DNA from: Chloroflexota bacterium
GTDB lineage: Bacteria; Chloroflexota; Dehalococcoidia; JAUQQI01
Assembly (NCBI GenBank): GCA_030549955.1
Contig: JAUQQI010000187.1
Location: forward strand, 1-14,974
Direction of reading: 5' to 3'
Length of the DNA: 14,974 nt
Part shown: positions 6,167-12,735 of the stretch, in pieces
How positions within the stretch are numbered: position 1 is the stretch's first letter
Layout of the letters: each line of letters begins with the position of its first letter
Position numbers and translations under genes: made by a program
Notes under the pieces: generated by a model
Seen by the model: the letters and a program-made list of their open reading frames with translations, nothing else
Database searches by the model: none
What the model was told of the DNA's origin: nothing

Positions 6167-8352
6167 CAGACGTCCAGTTCCACGGTTGTCCGGATTTCAA
6201 GCCGGTAACCCGGGGCCACTTCCAAATACGAAAGGAGAACGAGCCCCGGCAGGGACCGCTCGGTAAGCCTGCGGAGCGGGAGCCTGAGCTTCGGCGGACA
6301 GACCAGAACCGGCCGGGCGGCACTGCCGCCTTCGCCGGCAGCAAGGCTCTCCATCGCGGCCGCCAGGCGAGTAATGAGCTGACGGGTGACGTCCGGCGGA
6401 AGGGCCAGGACCGTTCCCGGGGAGCCGCTTTCGGCGGCCGTTAAGCTGTTCAAGAGCAACTCCTGAAGCCTCGGACCGAGGGCAAAAGCTACAATCTGAT
6501 TCTCGGGCCCTTCAGCCAGCTGCCGGCAGATAGCCCGGGCAAGGCCCTGGCGGGCAGCCTCGGAAAGCTGGTCCGGGTCGCGGGTGGTGCGGAGCAGGGG
6601 CGAAATGCTCTCAAGGATGGTTACCAGGTCCCGGATCGGTACCCGCTCCCGGAGCAGGTTCTGGAGCACCCGCTGGAGCTCGCCGAGGGAAAGCTGGTCG
6701 GGAATAAGCTCCTCAACCAGGGCCGGATACTGCGTCTTGAGCTGGTCTACAAGCTGCCGGACATCCTGCCGGGTAAGCAGTTCGGCGGCCAGGGAGCGGA
6801 TCGTCTCGGAAAGGTGGGTGATGATAACCCCGACCGGGTCGACAACCGTGTAACCGAAAAGCTCGGCCTGGTCCCGGAAACCCGGTTCAATCCACCTGGC
6901 TGGCAGGCCGAACGCCGGCTCCTTTGTATCCTCGCCGGGAATTTCGGGTGCCGAAGGCGCGCCCCCAACGCCGCCGGCCCCGTGAAGAATAAGATACATG
7001 TTTGGCCGCACCTCGCCGGAGGCGACCGGGACGCCCCGGAGCTTTATCCGGTACTGGTGGACCCCGAGTTCAAGGTTGTCCCGAACCCGGACGGTCGGGA
7101 TGACAAACCCGAGCTCCTGGGCAATCTGCCGGCGCAGCAACGTTATCCGCTTGAGAAGTGAGCCGCCCAGGACCGGGCTCTGCCCCTCCCCCTCCACCAG
7201 GGGGATGAGGCCGTAGCCGACCTCGAGTTCGAGCGGGTCAGGCTGAAGGCTCTTAAGTACAGCCGCAACCTCATCGGCCGGCAGAGCCGGCGTCCCGGAC
7301 GCGGCTGCGCCGCCCACGCCAGAAGCGGCGTACGCCCCTGCCGGGCCTGCGCTGCCCCAGCCGCGGTGGACCGCGTATGCCAGGCCACCCAGGCCCGCCC
7401 CGATGGCAAGGAACGGCAGGGTCGGCATGCCCGGAATAAGGGCGAGGCCCCCTAGAAGGGCTGCGGCCAGGGCCAGGGGCTTCGGCCCATAGAGAATCTG
7501 CCGGGCCATCTCCTGCCCGAGGCTGCCGCCGGATTCCGGCGGCGCAGCACGGGTCACGATGATACCGGTCGCGGTTGAGATGAGGAGGGCCGGAATCTGC
7601 GAAACAAGGCCGTCGCCCACGGTCAGCACCGTGTAGGTTTGGAGTGCCCGGTCGATAGGCAGACCCCGCTGAAGGACCCCGATAACGATGCCCCCGACGA
7701 TGTTAATTAAGATGATGACCACCCCGGCGATGGCGTCGCCCTTAACGAACTTGCTAGCCCCATCCATCGCCCCGTAAAAGTCCGCCTCAAGCTCAATGAG
7801 GCGGCGCCGGCGCCGGGCCTCGGCCTCGTCGATAATCCCGGCATTGAGGTCGGCGTCGATGGCCATCTGTTTGCCGGGCATCGCATCCAGGGTAAACCGG
7901 GCCGCAACCTCGGCCACCCGGCCCGCGCCGTTCGTTATAACGACAAACTGGATGACAACCAGGATTAAAAAGATGACGACACCAATGACATAGTTGCCCC
8001 CGATAACGAAGTGGCCGAACGCGTCGATTACCCGGCCGGCGTAGCCGTGCAGGAGAATCTGGCGGGTTGCCGAAACGTTAAGACCCAACCGGAAAAGGGT
8101 CGCAACAAGGAGCAGCGACGGAAAAACCGAGAACTCGAGGGGCTCCCGGATGTACATTGATACCAGGAGCACCGTAAGGGCCAGGCCGATGTTGATGGTG
8201 ATGAGCGCATCGAGCAGGGCCGGGGGCAGGGGCAGGATCATCATCCCGACCACGACCACCACCGCCACCGCCAGATAGATGTCGGAGAGCCCCCGGCGCC
8301 CGGGCGCCTCAGGCACCGCCCCTTTTGCCGCCAGGCGGGCGTTAACTGCCAC
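6166..8352 (-). CDS. flhA: Flagellar type III export gate protein FlhA
   Basis: A 728-residue member of the FHIPEP family. FlhA forms the nonameric ring of the export gate; its cytoplasmic domain docks chaperone-substrate complexes and it participates in proton-driven export. The N-terminal half has about eight membrane segments, starting at about residue 24. It carries FPSLLLVATLFRLGLNVSAT (77-96), the conserved cytoplasmic loop GRVAEVAARFTLDAMPGKQM (144-163) and GDAIAGVVIILINIVGG (205-221). The cytoplasmic domain follows a Gly/Ala/Pro-rich linker (about 329-360) and includes EPAFGLPARWI. The start is GTG at 8352, overlapping flhB by 11 bp, with GGGGGTGA just upstream. The length is slightly above the usual 690-700, from the linker and a short Gly/Pro-rich insertion before TKEPAFG. 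Confidence 0.98.
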   Translation of the reverse strand: MAVNARLAAKGAVPEAPGRRGLSDIYLAVAVVVVVGMMILPLPPALLDALITINIGLALTVLLVSMYIREPLEFSVFPSLLLVATLFRLGLNVSATRQILLHGYAGRVIDAFGHFVIGGNYVIGVVIFLILVVIQFVVITNGAGRVAEVAARFTLDAMPGKQMAIDADLNAGIIDEAEARRRRRLIELEADFYGAMDGASKFVKGDAIAGVVIILINIVGGIVIGVLQRGLPIDRALQTYTVLTVGDGLVSQIPALLISTATGIIVTRAAPPESGGSLGQEMARQILYGPKPLALAAALLGGLALIPGMPTLPFLAIGAGLGGLAYAVHRGWGSAGPAGAYAASGVGGAAASGTPALPADEVAAVLKSLQPDPLELEVGYGLIPLVEGEGQSPVLGGSLLKRITLLRRQIAQELGFVIPTVRVRDNLELGVHQYRIKLRGVPVASGEVRPNMYLILHGAGGVGGAPSAPEIPGEDTKEPAFGLPARWIEPGFRDQAELFGYTVVDPVGVIITHLSETIRSLAAELLTRQDVRQLVDQLKTQYPALVEELIPDQLSLGELQRVLQNLLRERVPIRDLVTILESISPLLRTTRDPDQLSEAARQGLARAICRQLAEGPENQIVAFALGPRLQELLLNSLTAAESGSPGTVLALPPDVTRQLITRLAAAMESLAAGEGGSAARPVLVCPPKLRLPLRRLTERSLPGLVLLSYLEVAPGYRLEIRTTVELDV

Positions 8353-9403
8353 GGCTCACCCCCGCGCGCCGGAGCTGGTAGATGTAAGCCAGAAGTTCGG
8401 CAACCGCCTGATAAAGCGCCGGCGGAATTTCCATCCCGACCTCGACGGCCCGGTAAAGGGCCTGGGCCAGGGGCGGATTTGAGACGACGGGCACCCCGGC
8501 CTGCCGGGCCAGGTTCCGAATCCGCTCGGCAACCAGCCCCCGGCCCTTGGCGATAACCCGGGGCGCCCCGTCGCCCCGGCGGGGGTCGTACCGGAGGGCA
8601 ACGGCAAGATGGGTCGGGTTGGTGACAACGACATCCGCCTTCGGGACGGCGGCCATCATGTTTCTAAAAGCCAGCTGCCGGTGCCGCCGGCGCATCTGTA
8701 GCCGGGTGGTCGGGTCCCCCTCGGCCTGGCGCAGTTCTTCCTTAAGTTCGCTCCGGGTCATTCGGAGTTCCCGCTCATGGCGCCAGAGCCGGTAGCCGTA
8801 ATCGGCAACGGCCAGAACCCCGAAGGCGAGAGCCCCCCGGAAAAAGAGGTCAGCAGAGAGCCGCCAGAGCTCCCCGAGGCCGCCGCCCAGATCCCCCGCC
8901 GACCAGAAGGCGAGCCGGTGAAGCCATGGGGCCAGGGTAAAGTAAACGACCAGGCCGAGGACCACCGCCTTAAGAACCGACCGGATAAGCTCAACCAGTC
9001 CTTGAAACGAGATAAGCCGACGCAAGCCCTGAGCAGGATTGAGCCGGTCAAGGTCAGGCTTCAGGGGGTAAAGGCTGAAGGCGCCGCCAGTCTGGAGAAA
9101 ACCAATCCCGATACCCGCGCCCCCGGCGGCCAGAACCACGGGAGCCGCCAGCAAGAGGCCGCCCGCGACCTGTCCCCCCATCAAGCCCCAGAGGCCGTCG
9201 GGGCTGGCCGGGGGCCGGGACAGGCTGGCGGCAAGGAGCTGCTTAAGGCCGCGGAGAATGCCGGCCCCGCCCCAGTAGAGGGCAAGGCCTCCCGCCATCA
9301 GCCCCGCAACGCCGATGAGGTCGGTGCTTGTTGCCACCATGCCCCGCCGGTGGGCCTCCTGACGTCGGCGGGGAGTCGGGGGGGCAACCTTCTCTTCGCC
9401 CAT
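8342..9403 (-). CDS. flhB: Flagellar export gate and substrate-specificity switch protein FlhB
   Basis: A 353-residue inner-membrane protein that completes the export channel and switches export from rod/hook to filament substrates. It has a cytoplasmic N-terminus (EKVAPPTPRRRQEAHRRG, the 'T..PT.kr...aR..G' motif), four membrane segments in residues about 30-205, a charged linker (RHERELRMTRSELKEELRQA) and the autocleavage site NPTH at 262-265. Cleavage between N262 and P263 is expected from the family. The C-terminal domain follows (VVSNPPLAQALYRAVEVGME). The ATG at 9403 shares one base with the fliR stop (TGATG). The upstream Shine-Dalgarno is weak, consistent with coupling. All key residues are present. 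Confidence 0.98.
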   Translation of the reverse strand: MGEEKVAPPTPRRRQEAHRRGMVATSTDLIGVAGLMAGGLALYWGGAGILRGLKQLLAASLSRPPASPDGLWGLMGGQVAGGLLLAAPVVLAAGGAGIGIGFLQTGGAFSLYPLKPDLDRLNPAQGLRRLISFQGLVELIRSVLKAVVLGLVVYFTLAPWLHRLAFWSAGDLGGGLGELWRLSADLFFRGALAFGVLAVADYGYRLWRHERELRMTRSELKEELRQAEGDPTTRLQMRRRHRQLAFRNMMAAVPKADVVVTNPTHLAVALRYDPRRGDGAPRVIAKGRGLVAERIRNLARQAGVPVVSNPPLAQALYRAVEVGMEIPPALYQAVAELLAYIYQLRRAGVSRGS

Positions 9404-10185
9404 CAGGACGGCCCCCGCCAGAAATAATCGGCAGCTTCGATGATTCCGTTAAGGACCGCCGGCACCTGCCCGAAAACCAGCGGCGCGCTGACGATGAGCA
9501 GAACAAGCCCAAGGCCAATCTTGATTGGAAAGCCGACCCCGAGCAGGTTGAGCTGGGGGGCAGTCCGGACCAGAATCGCCAGCGCCAGGTCCACCACAAG
9601 CAGCCCCCCGACCACCGGAAGCGCCAGCCGCAGGGCCAGCCCTAAAACTCCGCCCAGAACCTGGGCGAGCCGGACGGGGCTCGGGTCGGCGAAGAGGTCG
9701 GCCCCCGGCGGCATCAGCCGAAGCCACTGAACGAGCGCAATGACTGCCTGGTGATGGGCATTCGTTGCCAGAATGACGGCTCCGGCCGCCAGCTGATAGA
9801 GCCGGTCAAGGGGATTAGCACCGGTTTCACCGCTCTGGTCAACGGGCGGTGAAACCGCCTGGGCCAGGGTATAGCCGGTCTGAAACCCGATAAGGTCTGC
9901 GGCCTGCCGGTAGATGCTCAGGCCGAACCCGAGAAGCCAGCCCATCATTAGCCCCAGAACGACCTCCCGAATTAAGGCGACGATAAAACCCGCGGCATCG
10001 GCGGGGAACGCGCCTGAGCCCCCCGGAACCAGGGGCAGAACCGCATAAGCCCAGGCAAGGCCGAACCAGACCCGGGCCGCAACCCCGAGCCGGCCAAACC
10101 CCGGAACCGGCATCACCACCAGCAGCGCCGACAACCGCGCCCCGGCAAGCAGCCAGCGGGTTACGGCTTCAGGGTCGGTTGGCAT
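9403..10185 (-). CDS. fliR: Flagellar export apparatus protein FliR
   Basis: A 260-residue, very hydrophobic protein with about six membrane-associated segments. With FliP and FliQ it builds the helical FliP5-FliQ4-FliR1 export channel at the centre of the basal body. Recognisable features include RLSALLVVMPVPGFGRLGVA near the N-terminus, IREVVLGLMMGWLLGFGLSI in the first third (the 'E...G...G' conserved segment), and FPIKIGLGLVLLIVSAPLVF toward the C-terminus. The ATG at 10185 follows the fliQ TAG stop immediately, with GGAGG 7 nt upstream. The order fliP-fliQ-fliR-flhB-flhA is the classic export-gate order of Firmicutes. Confidence 0.96.
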   Translation of the reverse strand: MPTDPEAVTRWLLAGARLSALLVVMPVPGFGRLGVAARVWFGLAWAYAVLPLVPGGSGAFPADAAGFIVALIREVVLGLMMGWLLGFGLSIYRQAADLIGFQTGYTLAQAVSPPVDQSGETGANPLDRLYQLAAGAVILATNAHHQAVIALVQWLRLMPPGADLFADPSPVRLAQVLGGVLGLALRLALPVVGGLLVVDLALAILVRTAPQLNLLGVGFPIKIGLGLVLLIVSAPLVFGQVPAVLNGIIEAADYFWRGPS

Positions 10186-10464
10186 CTATGGGCCTCCCCG
10201 TCCGATCTGGGGCAACAGGCTATAAAGGTTTACGGTGAAAGCCACCAGACCCCCCAGAAGCCACGGTCCCAGAACGGCCAGGGCCGCAAAGACGGCCAGA
10301 AGCTTGGGCACGAAAGCCAGGGTAAATTCGTTCACCTGGGTTGCGGCCTGAAGGACCCCGATGACCAGGCCGGCCACCAGCGCAACGGCAAGGACTGGCC
10401 CGGCCATGTACAGGACCTGCCCCAGCATCCGGGCAACAACCTCAATCGCCAGCTGCTCGGTCAT
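10186..10464 (-). CDS. fliQ: Flagellar export apparatus protein FliQ
   Basis: A 92-residue protein of two membrane hairpin segments (about residues 15-37 and 53-76) separated by the conserved loop QAATQVNEFTLAFVPKLLAV, matching the FliQ signature 'QA.TQi.E.TL.F.PK'. Four copies are expected to wrap the FliP-FliR core. The ATG at 10464 lies 5 bp after the fliP stop. The only Shine-Dalgarno-like element, AAAAAGG, abuts the ATG, which is poor spacing, so re-initiation by ribosomes ending fliP is likely. Size and sequence are typical. Confidence 0.96.
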   Translation of the reverse strand: MTEQLAIEVVARMLGQVLYMAGPVLAVALVAGLVIGVLQAATQVNEFTLAFVPKLLAVFAALAVLGPWLLGGLVAFTVNLYSLLPQIGRGGP

Positions 10465-10469
10465 CCTTT

Positions 10470-11252
10470 TTAGTTAAAGCTGGCCACCAGCGACCGGACG
10501 ACCAGTGTCCAGCCATCAACCAGGACGAAGAGCAGAATCTTAAACGGCAGTGAGACGATGACGGGCGGCATCATCATCATGCCCATCGCCATGAGCACAC
10601 TCGAAACGACCAGGTCGATAACCAGGAACGGCACCAGGATGACAAAACCCATCTGAAAGGCCGTTCTGAGTTCGCTTAAGATAAAGGCCGGGATCACCAC
10701 GTGCAGGGGTAGCTCCGCCGGACCGGCTGTTACTGGAGGCGACAGCCGGGCAAGCTCAACAAAGAGGCCGAGGTCCTTCTCATTCGTCTGCCGGAGCATG
10801 AAGGTTTTTACGGGCATCTCGGCCCGGGCCCAGGCCTCATCGGCCCCAATCTCCCCCCGCAGGTAGGGCTGAAGGGCGTCGCGGCTGAGCCGGTCCCAGG
10901 TCGGGGCCATCGTAAAGACGGTTAAGAACAGGGCCAGGCCGATGAGGACCTGATTCGGCGGAAGCTGCGGCAAACCCAGACCGCTCCGCAGGAACCCCAG
11001 GACGATAATGATGCGGGTAAACGACGTCGTTGTCATCAGCGCCGCCGGCAGGAACGAAAGGAGGGTAAGAAGGCCCAGAATCTCCAGGCTTAAAGTTGCG
11101 CTGCCCGAGGGAGGCGCCCCCGGCGGGCCGCTAACTTCCACCCGGACGGCGGGAGATGCGCCCCCGGCGCCCGGCGCACAGCCGGTCAGCGCCAGGCTGA
11201 TAAGCCCGAGGCCGAGGATTGCGACACTGCAGAGAACCGCTCGACTTCTCAT
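10470..11252 (-). CDS. fliP: Flagellar export apparatus protein FliP with a lipobox-containing signal peptide
   Basis: A 260-residue FliP, core of the export channel. The body matches the family throughout: LTLLSFLPAALMTTTSFTRI and IIVLGFLRSGLG near the N-terminus, PPNQVLIGLALFLTVFTMAP, FMLRQTNEKDLGLF in the loop, ILSELRTAFQMGFVILVPFL, and the end LFVLVDGWTLVVRSLVASF. FliP normally has a cleaved signal peptide. Here it is MRSRAVLCSVAILGLGLISL followed by ALTGC, which is a lipobox (LTGC, C25), then a Pro/Gly-rich spacer. The ATG at 11252 has no clear Shine-Dalgarno and lies directly behind a GC-rich hairpin. A fliO gene, often just upstream, is absent; a histidine kinase gene precedes it after 86 bp. 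The fliP gene appears to head the export operon. Confidence 0.97.
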   Translation of the reverse strand: MRSRAVLCSVAILGLGLISLALTGCAPGAGGASPAVRVEVSGPPGAPPSGSATLSLEILGLLTLLSFLPAALMTTTSFTRIIIVLGFLRSGLGLPQLPPNQVLIGLALFLTVFTMAPTWDRLSRDALQPYLRGEIGADEAWARAEMPVKTFMLRQTNEKDLGLFVELARLSPPVTAGPAELPLHVVIPAFILSELRTAFQMGFVILVPFLVIDLVVSSVLMAMGMMMMPPVIVSLPFKILLFVLVDGWTLVVRSLVASFN

Positions 11253-11253
11253 T

Positions 11254-11338
11254 CCCGGGCAGATGCTACCGCCCGGGCAAACCGTCGAAGTAGGGACTAC
11301 CGGTCAGGCCCTCAGGGCCATAAGTCCTGGCCATCTGG
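11254..11338 (-). promoter_or_regulatory. Leader region before fliP with two possible RNA hairpins
   Basis: This gap between the kinase stop and the fliP start can fold on the transcribed strand. GGACT (11327-11323) may pair with AGTCC (11298-11294), enclosing the hairpin GGCCC-TGA-GGGCC (11319-11307). Closer to fliP, CCCGGGC (11277-11271) pairs with GCCCGGG (11260-11254) around a 10-nt loop and ends 1 nt before the fliP ATG. No run of T follows either hairpin, so they do not look like intrinsic terminators. No promoter was recognised here. A regulatory RNA is possible, but I cannot match it to a known riboswitch class. Confidence 0.4.
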
Positions 11339-11995
11339 CTATGACCGGTGCTGGACACGGCCCAGGGGCAGTGCCACCAGCAGCCGGGTGCCGGCCCCCG
11401 GCCGGGAGCTGACGCGAAGCCGACCGCCCCGGGCCCGGACCGCCTGCCGCAAAAGGGACAGGCCCAGATGGTTCTGGCGGCGGAGCTCGGCAAGCTTCGA
11501 ACGGTCAAACCCGGTCCCGTCGTCGGACACCTTAAGCCGGATCCGTCCCGGCTCCCGCCTCAGCTCAACTCGGATCCGCCGGGCCCCGCCGTGCCGGACG
11601 GCATTGGCTACACCCTCCCGGACCACCTGGCAGATGACCTCCGTAACATCTGGGGGCAGGGCCGCGGCCTGACTCAGCTCGAAACTTATCTCCGGCAGCT
11701 CGCCCTCGGCGTCCCCGAGGCCGCAGGCCGCGCTTGCTTCAAGGGCCGCCCGCAATTGGGCGGCCCGCTGCACCCGCGTAAGCGACGCCGCCAGATGCCG
11801 GAGCCGCTCCAGACTCTGCGCAAGCTCAGTCCGCAACGCCTTAAGTTCAGCAAGCATTGCCCCATCCCCCGGCGGGTCAGCGGCCCAGCGGGCTGCGACC
11901 CGGTCCGCCCGGAAAAGACTTACGGCCAGCCAAGGCATCACCTCATCATGCAGGTGGCTGGCCAGCCGGTTCGCAACAAGTTCCACCTCCGTCAT
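11339..11995 (-). CDS. Soluble HisKA_3-type histidine kinase lacking a sensor domain
   Basis: A 218-residue cytoplasmic kinase, partner of the adjacent response regulator. It starts almost at the phosphoacceptor helix (LASHLHDEVM; H16 is the likely acceptor). The HATPase_c domain shows an N-box with REGVANAVRHGG (127-137, N131), a G1 box SDDGTGFD (157-164), HLGLSLLRQAV (176-186) and a terminal GAGTRLLVALPL (200-211). No membrane segment or sensor domain precedes it, so any input must come from another protein or from the short helical middle. Where NarX/DegS-type kinases have HDxxxQ, this one has HDEVMP: the phosphatase glutamine is proline (P21). The ATG at 11995 overlaps the regulator stop (ATGA). 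Confidence 0.9.
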   Translation of the reverse strand: MTEVELVANRLASHLHDEVMPWLAVSLFRADRVAARWAADPPGDGAMLAELKALRTELAQSLERLRHLAASLTRVQRAAQLRAALEASAACGLGDAEGELPEISFELSQAAALPPDVTEVICQVVREGVANAVRHGGARRIRVELRREPGRIRLKVSDDGTGFDRSKLAELRRQNHLGLSLLRQAVRARGGRLRVSSRPGAGTRLLVALPLGRVQHRS

Positions 11996-12654
11996 GCCCG
12001 GTAGCCCCCATTCCTGACGAGACCGGTGTTGTGGGCGACCAGGGCGGCGGCCACCCGGTCCGTAACGTTGAGTTTCTGAAAGATTACTGAAAGACGATTT
12101 TTAACGGTCGAGGCTGAGATCCCGAGCTTGCGGGCGATCTCTTTGTTTGAATACCCGGCGGCCAGAAGCTTTAAGACCTCTACTTCCCGGGCAGTCAGGG
12201 CATTCGGTCCGGAGAGCAGCGGATTATACCGCTCCCGGTAGCGGCGCAGAAAACCGGTCATCAGTTTCGGGTCGATAGCCGATCCCCCCTCGGCTACGGC
12301 CCGGATCGCTCCAACCAGCTCCGGGAGGCCGCCGCTCTTTAAAACATAGCCCCGAACCCCAGCAGCCACGGCCCGGTCCAGGTGCTCCTGGTCGGCATGC
12401 ATTGTGAGGATGATGACCGGGGTGTCCGGGGATTCGGCGGCAATGGCCTCAGCGGCCGAAAGGCCATCGCCCCCGGGGCCAGGCATCTCAATGTCCAGAA
12501 TGACAACATCGGGCTTAAGCTTTGAGACGAGATGTCGGACCGTCTGACCGTCGGGGGCTTCGCCAACAACCTGAATATCGGGGATGTCGCTGAGGAGTTC
12601 TCTGAGACCCTGCCTGAAAATCGTATGGTCGTCCGCAATAAGGACCCGGATCAA
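11992..12654 (-). CDS. NarL/FixJ-family response regulator, DegU-like
   Basis: A 220-residue two-domain regulator. The receiver domain has acidic residues D8-D9, phosphoacceptor D54 (VVILDIEMPG), T84 and K106. The C-terminal LuxR-type helix-turn-helix reads LTAREVEVLKLLAAGYSNKE and IARKLGISASTVKNRLSVIF, followed by QKLNVTDRVAAALVAHNTGLV, close in style to DegU of Bacillus. DegU controls flagellar genes and lies near flgM there, so a role in motility is a reasonable inference. I chose the TTG start at 12654, which has CGGAGG 8 nt upstream and gives the canonical IRVLIADDH N-terminus. An in-frame ATG at 12717 would add 21 atypical residues and lies upstream of the expected transcription start. 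Confidence 0.92.
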   Translation of the reverse strand: MIRVLIADDHTIFRQGLRELLSDIPDIQVVGEAPDGQTVRHLVSKLKPDVVILDIEMPGPGGDGLSAAEAIAAESPDTPVIILTMHADQEHLDRAVAAGVRGYVLKSGGLPELVGAIRAVAEGGSAIDPKLMTGFLRRYRERYNPLLSGPNALTAREVEVLKLLAAGYSNKEIARKLGISASTVKNRLSVIFQKLNVTDRVAAALVAHNTGLVRNGGYRA

Positions 12655-12662
12655 TCGGCTCG

Positions 12663-12668
12663 CCTCCG
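12663..12668 (-). promoter_or_regulatory. Ribosome-binding site of the response regulator, deciding a TTG start
   Basis: CGGAGG on the minus strand, 8 nt upstream of TTG at 12654. It is the only good ribosome-binding site near the start of the receiver domain. A complementary CCTCCG lies at 12694-12689 in the leader and could mask it by base pairing across a 20-nt loop. Confidence 0.65.
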
Positions 12669-12705
12669 CAATAGGCTTTTCTCCGCTCCGGAGGATTTCG
12701 GTAGG

Positions 12706-12734
12706 CTTATAACACACTTCACACCGGGTGTCAA
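12706..12734 (-). promoter_or_regulatory. Near-consensus sigma-A promoter for the response regulator-kinase unit
   Basis: On the minus strand: -35 TTGACA (12734-12729, perfect match), a 17-bp spacer, and -10 TATAAG (12711-12706, five of six). Transcription would begin near 12699, giving a leader of about 45 nt before the TTG start at 12654. The -35 box overlaps the otsB stop codon (12733-12731). It is the best vegetative promoter I see in the window and separates the transglycosylase-otsB unit from the regulatory and flagellar genes. Because the downstream genes are close, it may also contribute to fliP-operon transcription. Confidence 0.85.
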
Positions 12735-12735
12735 G
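12717..12735 (-). promoter_or_regulatory. Imperfect palindrome over the -35 box, candidate operator
   Basis: The 19-bp sequence CTTGACACCCGGTGTGAAG has two 9-base arms around a central base, with eight of nine positions complementary (mismatch at 12720/12732). It covers the -35 element of the response-regulator promoter. A dimeric regulator bound here would block or modulate initiation. Autoregulation by the encoded NarL-type protein is possible, but no direct evidence exists in the sequence. Confidence 0.45.

Noticed and set aside
8777..9427. Plus-strand open frame of 216 codons opposite flhB
   Set aside because: Charged low-complexity translation with no recognisable motif, fully inside flhB.
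11348..12004. Plus-strand open frame almost exactly opposite the kinase gene
   Set aside because: A mirror frame caused by GC-rich codon use. The kinase on the minus strand has complete ATPase motifs; the plus frame has none.
12655..12717. N-terminal extension of the response regulator from an ATG at 12717
   Set aside because: The ATG lies between the -35 and -10 boxes, hence upstream of the transcript start. The added 21 residues do not fit the family, and the TTG at 12654 has a good ribosome-binding site.
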